NCBI GenBank assembly: GCA_902805475.1 | Contig: CADCSX010000002.1 | Span: 3,968,001-4,032,000 of the forward strand | Origin: Entonaema liquescens | Lineage: Eukaryota; Ascomycota; Sordariomycetes; Xylariales; Xylariaceae | Direction: 5' to 3' | Length of the DNA: 64,000 bases | Shown: positions 58,713 to 64,000 of the stretch, one piece after another | Layout: each line of letters starts with the position of its first letter | How positions within the stretch are numbered: position 1 is the stretch's first letter | Position numbers and translations under genes: made by a program | Notes under the pieces: generated by a model | The model's input: only the letters and a program-made list of their open reading frames with translations | Told to the model about the DNA's origin: nothing | Databases searched by the model: none

Positions 58713-61565
58713 CATATCTACCTTACCTACGCATTCGTTCGCGGCTCTTTTAAGCTTCGTGGGAAGAAAGCGGGGACACCACTGAGATTGGATCGGATCC
58801 TTTAGACGTATAGTTAACCCTTGTTCTCGCAAAAGTTTCCTAAATTTGGAAAAGTGCACACGGGAGCGTTGGATCATCCATCATGTCTTTTGCGGTGTAG
58901 CACGTGTAAATTTTATGTTGGTAGAAACCATCCAAGGCCCCATGGGGTGTAATGTATGTTAAACGGAATACAGGCCTTCCGGTTTAATTCTATGTAATCA
59001 CTTGTTACCAGGGTACGCTTTGATCCAGGTACAGCTATTTGGCCTATTGAGACTGATACTAACACACATCATTACACTTCCACGAGCATTTTTCATAGTC
59101 CGGATTACCTGATTTATGTCTTCTGCGATGTCCTCCTTCGAAGCGACACAACAAATTCTTATGGAATATTAACTACCTAGAGTAGTATATGAATTTGTAA
59201 AAGTTAAGATGAAAAGAGGCAAAGTCATTGTCCAGCTTTGTTGATTTTAAAGCTGTGGAAGAAGTCACACTCGCCCCGCCCCCTTTTTCCTAGACCGATA
59301 GCCTAACAAACAGCTTGCTGTATGTAAATTGGTACGGTTTTGGATAAAATACAAGGAGAAATGATACTGCAGTTTAAGTCGAATACTGGGTCTCCTCCAA
59401 GGCCTTGATTTTGCTTTATCGAGCTGCATAGAAGAAGCGAGCAGGTGGTTCAAAGCAGAGAATATGAGCAATTAGAGATATCACAGTTTAAACGAGACAC
59501 GCTTTTAAACACAAACACACGTAAGGGCCCTCATGTAATCATAATTCTCAAGTCAGAAGCCACATACAGGTGCTTTCGGGAGGAAGACTTGGGGTAGTTG
59601 ATAACTTTAGTTGAAGGATGGTGTTTTAATTAGCCATAGTTCTTAGTGAACAAATATGGGGCGACAGCAGCGGTCTTCTAGACGGTATATTCAAGGTAGG
59701 TTACTGAGGGTATGAATAGCATGTCGGGGCAATCACGCGTCACTTAGCTTTGTATTCCAGCAGTCGTCCCTTTAGTACCTAACAACATAAACGCGATATG
59801 ACTTGATCATGGAATTCGCCTATACGCCCACACTTTCATTTTATGAGCGTTAAGTTAGAATGAGTTAAAGGCACTTGTACTTAAATTGCAGTTGTATATC
59901 GTAAAACATACCGCTAGGTTTTGTGAAGAATATATTTAGCCTTGATGTATAACTCGCAATTCTAGGCAAGTAACATATGATTAGCTGTAACTACCTCTGC
60001 TGTTTGATACTTGCAGATCAGCACAACTACCCATAAGCTGTACAAATTCCTAGGGCTCTGACTGTGTCCCGTTGGCCCATTCCCACAAAGTCGATGACTT
60101 TTCGTTAGACGCGCAGTCGCTTCTAATCCAATAGCAATATTGCTTATTCTTATGTTATATTTTGTGTAACTAACTATCAACACTTCTCATTCAAATAACT
60201 CACTAAGCTGATCAAACCAGTTTCAAGGCTTAGTTCTGATAGTGGTAATAAGCTGTAGTCTCCTACTAAACTTGGAAACCTATACGAGCGGGTGAGGCTC
60301 AGTAGGTAGATCTTAGGTTATATCAATGCCTGTATAATTTATACATACGGTAAGCTGCACTAATACGGCACATCCTAAGTTAATTTAGGGGAACCATGTG
60401 TTGAACCCACACCACGATGGATCACCAACCCTTGCTGATACGTTTGCTCGTACGTGCATACTGTATTTACTTCCAGCCTCCTAATTTTTTTTTTCTTGTC
60501 GCTCGACAGATACTTACCGTCAATAGCAGGTAGTTTTATTCTTTTACGTGTTGGATACTTCCATCTGTGTTATGTACCTAACCTATTCATGTAGTTAGTG
60601 GGTACCATTGGAATTCGAGTTGGATTTGAGATCGCGATCTTTTCATATAACTAGCGAAACATAATTGTTTACTTAAGCAGATAACGCGATCCATGTTGCT
60701 CCCGTTGCATCACGTGAAGTAATACTATCTGCGTGCGCGGTGTACTGCATGTAATCACACGTGGGAGAAGATTTGGTCAAGGGCCCCATGATTCCTAATG
60801 TGTTGAACCTGGGTGGTCCCCCGGATGCCTATCGGAGATTGCTATTACACGTGTGTGCTTAGGGTAGATCATAGAAAAAAAATATTCCTCGGACGATACG
60901 AGATTAATAAAGGACCGTGCCAATTCCCGGTTTAAAAAAAGGCATATGCCGTTGGGTTCATTTGCAGTAAGCTTTTTTGGCTCCAACGGAGCGGCGGAGC
61001 TAAACTTAATAGTTGCTATCTGCTTTTGTTAACTGTGGTTATATTGCCTAGGATGTAGTATTAGTATTGATTCTGCACTTTATGTAACATCTATAGTAAA
61101 TACTTATATAGATGTACTTATGTACTTACATAAACCCTCCGACGTTGTAGATGCTTGTCAGGTCACACGAGAACCTAACGTCATCGCCGTTGATCGGCAG
61201 CGCTAAGCTTAACCTTCCCTAACCTTCTCGAAATCTTAAGTTAAAGGGGTGGAAAATCCATTGCTTGGGTTGAATTGGAAAATGTGGGTAGCGGGGCATA
61301 TAACCGTATTGAGATAGCGAGGCGTTTCGAGCCACGCGCAATCGAAATAACCTTACCTAAGATAAGGTATTCTGGAACACCTCTAGACTCGTTACTTTGT
61401 TACATCCAACGATATTTTACCCATATTTGTTGGTTTTGAGTTCTGTCTCGATTGTGGGGCCAACCATTTTCTACTGTGCTAAGTACCTTTGTATCTATCT
61501 ATCTACGGCATCTACGGTCTCTATCTCAAAGATACCTAGGTACATAACAATTGTACCTGGCCTGC

Positions 61566-61585
61566 AAAAAAAAAAAAAAAAAAAA
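61566..61585. repeat. Poly-A run, 20 bp
   Basis: Homopolymer of 20 A in intergenic DNA. Confidence 0.95.
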
Positions 61586-62679
61586 GCGACAATAGAACAT
61601 ACGAAGAAGAAAATGAAACAAAACTTTGAGGACCGTCCCCCATCGTCCCGCCGTCCGTGCTAAAAGGAACCTAGTGCTACGGGAACTGCGAGAGGTTAGG
61701 AAGTACGTGCGAAATACGTCGCAGATATCATACAATTAAAGCACGAGCATGGTCCGATGACCGCTCCAGATGGGTAAGAGAAATGCGCGTTTCTTTCCAA
61801 GTCAAGCTGGTGGCCGAATATATCCTACTAGCTACTAGTATATCATCTAACGTACTTGGGTTAGTTTACGCGGTATGTGTGTGTGGTTAAGTCAAACAAC
61901 ATCGTATAGTTTAAAGCTTGTTGCTTGCTGCTTTGTTGCCTGCTGCTGCATAACAATAATCAATAATAAGTTATAAGTGCTGGGATATCGCTTGTTGGAT
62001 TCAACGAACAGTCAAGTTTGAGTTTGAATTGACAAACCTTGTTCAACCTCATGGGTAGCTAATATGGATAGCATGGATTATCGTACACACATACAATGTA
62101 AACATGTATGTATATGTATACACGAAGACCAGGTAAGAATAAACGGGATGCGTTACAGGGGGGCATCGTGTCTACCTTGCCGATCTTCAATCCCTGCCAG
62201 TCTTCCTCTAGTCTCGGCGAGGACCAGGCTTCAAAACACTACTTACGTACGAAGTGGATAGGAAATCAGCGGTAAATAATGCAGGACGAAAAATATCTGA
62301 TTCCATGATATCGCATCGCGAACCTATCTACCCCTTCACGTACCTTTCATGAACCCTCCCTGATCTTGAAAAAAGAAAAAAAAACCCTTGTATGCCCTGA
62401 GGCCCTTAATGGATGTGCCTGGCCCACGAGGGCGTCCATGCTCTGTTGTACGCGACTAAGCTATTTACGAAGCGCTAAATTAATATCGAGAGAACTTGTG
62501 CTCTGTCATGACCATCGTGAAGCTGAACCGTAACTCCGACCCGCTGAGGATGCCCAGTAGATAGTAGGAAAACACTCGTGCCAAAGAAAAACACTGGGCC
62601 TACCCCCTCGCTTTAAATGCAATTTTTGAACGCCTGATCGATGCCAGCTGAATTCCCCGTATGAAGTCCTCGTGAGCCC

Positions 62680-64000
62680 TCAAAGGTAGAACTTGCGATT
62701 AAGAGATTGGATTGCCCGATTATCCTCCCCTCTAAACATGTCCGTCGTAACTGGTACACCAGATGCTCCCGCTGGGAGAGCTCGGGGTGAACTTCCCGCG
62801 CTATTATTGCTCCCTGGGTTGGCGCTGTTCGGTTCCGAGTTGGCCGGTGTCCGGTTAAGAAGCGCCGACAAACTGGCCTTATTTGCATTTCCGTTAACGC
62901 CCTCCGAACCTATTTGTCTCGGTGGCGAAACAGAATGATTTCTTGGTGGTGTTAGCCCTCGGGATGCTGTAGGTATCGCAGGTAACGGGCCTTGCGGATT
63001 GCGTGCGCTTGTCGCTGCTAGGCGGGGATCTATAACAGCCTGCACGGCCTGCACGGCTTGCGCAACTTTCGCGGTTTGTGCGGCATGGGCCGCCTGTGCA
63101 GCTTGAAGTTGAAGCTGTTGGGACTGCGGAGACAGACTTGGAGCACGCCCAGGCACTGGATAAGGCCTAACTAGAGCAGGCGGCGGTAATCGATCACTCT
63201 CGTAGGTTAAACTTTTAGGGTAAATGGGAGCTTGGGCGGCGGGCGCTGAAGTTGGTGGTAGCGGGGGTAGTTGAGGAGGTCTCTGAGGAGGCTGCTGCGG
63301 TTGAGGCCGAACCTGAGGCTTCATCTCTGGTGTCAGCTTCCCTGGCATAAAGGGAGGAGTATGGTTGGGCGAGGGTGGCCATTGGCCTTGCCACGGCTGC
63401 GGGTTCCAGGCGCCCGGATAGTTATTGTAGGATGGCTGCTCAAGACTGCCGTTATGAGTAGCGTATGGTTGCATAGGTGTCCTTGTCAGAGCAGGCGGAT
63501 TTGATTCGTGAAGGCTCGATTCGGGGTACATGCCCTTTACAGGGACAATGTGTCGCAGTTGAGGATCCGTAGTTGGTTGAAGTAAGTCACCAGCTCCAGC
63601 GTGTGGTCGGGAATAATACGAGATCAGATGGAGGTGCTGGCCCTGCGATGTCGTTATGCTGAATGACTGCTTCATCAAACCATCTGCTTTATACCTATAA
63701 CCTTCGGGCTCGCCGTCCTGGTCTTCCTCGCTAAGTCGACCGCTATCAGGCGTCCTTCCGTTACTTCGTCGCGTTGTACCAAACGTGGTTCCACGCTTGC
63801 CCTCCATTTCTCTGTACGTCAGAAAGCTGCCAGACACCCTGCTTGCACTCCAAGATTTCCCGTCAGTCCATCTACGCATACCGGCTTCTCTCTCATCCCA
63901 CACGAATACTGAACCAGATGTGATCGACTGTCGTTCTTTCTCCGATAATCGCCTCTGCACTCGCGGCAGTAAACCCAACCTGCAAGCTTCAAAGAGCTTG
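62680..64000 (-). CDS. Gti1/Pac2-type WOPR transcription regulator (5' truncated by window)
   Basis: The frame is open from the window end to the stop at 62680, giving about 440 residues; the start lies outside. The visible part of the WOPR DNA-binding domain is KLFEACRLGLLPRVQRRL, SEKERQSITSGSVFVWDERE, AGMRRWTDGKSWSASRVSG and SFLTYREMEGKR, then YRYKADGLMKQSFSIT. This matches the Pac2 branch rather than the Wor1/Ryp1/Sge1 branch. The rest is Pro/Gln/Ala-rich and disordered (QQPPQRPPQLPPLPP, QAAQAAHAAQTAKVAQAVQA) and ends QSLNRKFYL. Family members control morphological switching, conidiation and virulence traits in the nucleus. The TTG near 63978 is not a start, since upstream residues belong to the domain. 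Confidence 0.93.
   Translation of the reverse strand, partial: KLFEACRLGLLPRVQRRLSEKERQSITSGSVFVWDEREAGMRRWTDGKSWSASRVSGSFLTYREMEGKRGTTFGTTRRSNGRTPDSGRLSEEDQDGEPEGYRYKADGLMKQSFSITTSQGQHLHLISYYSRPHAGAGDLLQPTTDPQLRHIVPVKGMYPESSLHESNPPALTRTPMQPYATHNGSLEQPSYNNYPGAWNPQPWQGQWPPSPNHTPPFMPGKLTPEMKPQVRPQPQQPPQRPPQLPPLPPTSAPAAQAPIYPKSLTYESDRLPPPALVRPYPVPGRAPSLSPQSQQLQLQAAQAAHAAQTAKVAQAVQAVQAVIDPRLAATSARNPQGPLPAIPTASRGLTPPRNHSVSPPRQIGSEGVNGNANKASLSALLNRTPANSEPNSANPGSNNSAGSSPRALPAGASGVPVTTDMFRGEDNRAIQSLNRKFYL

Larger units (their letters stand above)
57486..62679. other. Long gene-poor region (5.2 kb), AT-rich
   Basis: No gene supported on either strand. It contains a pair of inverted repeats at 58516-58559, a terminal-inverted-repeat-like pair bounding 58554-58712, a second copy of TTATGTTGGTAGAA near 58913-58926, and a 20-bp A-run at 61566-61585. 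Most of the block reads as AT-rich, stop-dense DNA, as left by repeat-induced point mutation of old insertions. Confidence 0.5.

Noticed and set aside
1..64000. CRISPR array, insertion sequence or prophage
   Set aside because: Introns and gene families show nuclear fungal DNA; no regularly spaced direct repeats or bacterial transposase were seen.
1..64000. Secondary-metabolite cluster
   Set aside because: Transporter, esterase and regulator genes are present but no polyketide synthase, peptide synthetase, terpene cyclase or tailoring-enzyme set lies among them.

Overview
This 64 kb window is nuclear DNA of a filamentous ascomycete (Pezizomycotina, most likely Sordariomycetes). The signs are many short spliceosomal introns (about 50-170 bp, GTAAGT-like donors, CTAAC/CTGAC-like branch sites), fungal-only families (WOPR/Pac2 regulator, deuterolysin, 2EXR protein, Tps2 with a fused phosphatase), long intergenic stretches rich in TAGGTACCTA-like words, and no operons. 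All calls come from reading the sequence; no database search was possible.

Layout. 1-457: 3' end of an RMI1-type OB-fold protein (+). 1092-3933: five-exon membrane-anchored six-hairpin glycosidase with two cysteine modules resembling CBM52 (+). 5849-6174: small two-exon gene (+). 6175-12834: long gene-poor stretch. 12835-15955: trehalose-6-phosphate phosphatase/synthase-like Tps2 (-). 18355-19721: Golgi tether subunit COG5 (-). 20271-20597: glycine-rich repeat protein (-). 22429-24437: five-exon MFS transporter of the allantoate-permease type (-). 27826-29510: secreted type-B carboxylesterase (+). 30022-30543: coiled-coil protein (-). 33390-36097: GH31 glycosidase (+). 36260-36330: tRNA-Gly(GCC). 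36854-38411: CorA-like membrane protein (+). 38883-40667: acidic 2EXR protein (-). 41937-42761: unknown protein (-). 43428-44613: deuterolysin metallopeptidase (-). 47924-49960: disordered proline-rich protein (-). 51532-52623: histone H1 (-). 56200-57485: AdipoR/hemolysin-III membrane protein (+). 62680-64000: Pac2-type WOPR regulator, cut by the window end (-).

How the genes relate. There is no sign of a biosynthetic cluster or of one pathway. Several products handle carbohydrate (six-hairpin enzyme, GH31, Tps2) or are secreted hydrolases (esterase, deuterolysin), but they are spread out and separately promoted, so joint function should not be assumed.

The most striking global signal is that two conserved genes (COG5, CorA-like) are each broken once by the apparent loss of a single base, at or beside a homopolymer. 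Tps2 shows a shift of the same sign that could instead be a weak intron. This points to residual sequencing deletions more than to gene decay. The best biological leads are the membrane-tethered glycosidase with paired cysteine modules and a carboxylesterase whose catalytic acid position reads Gly.
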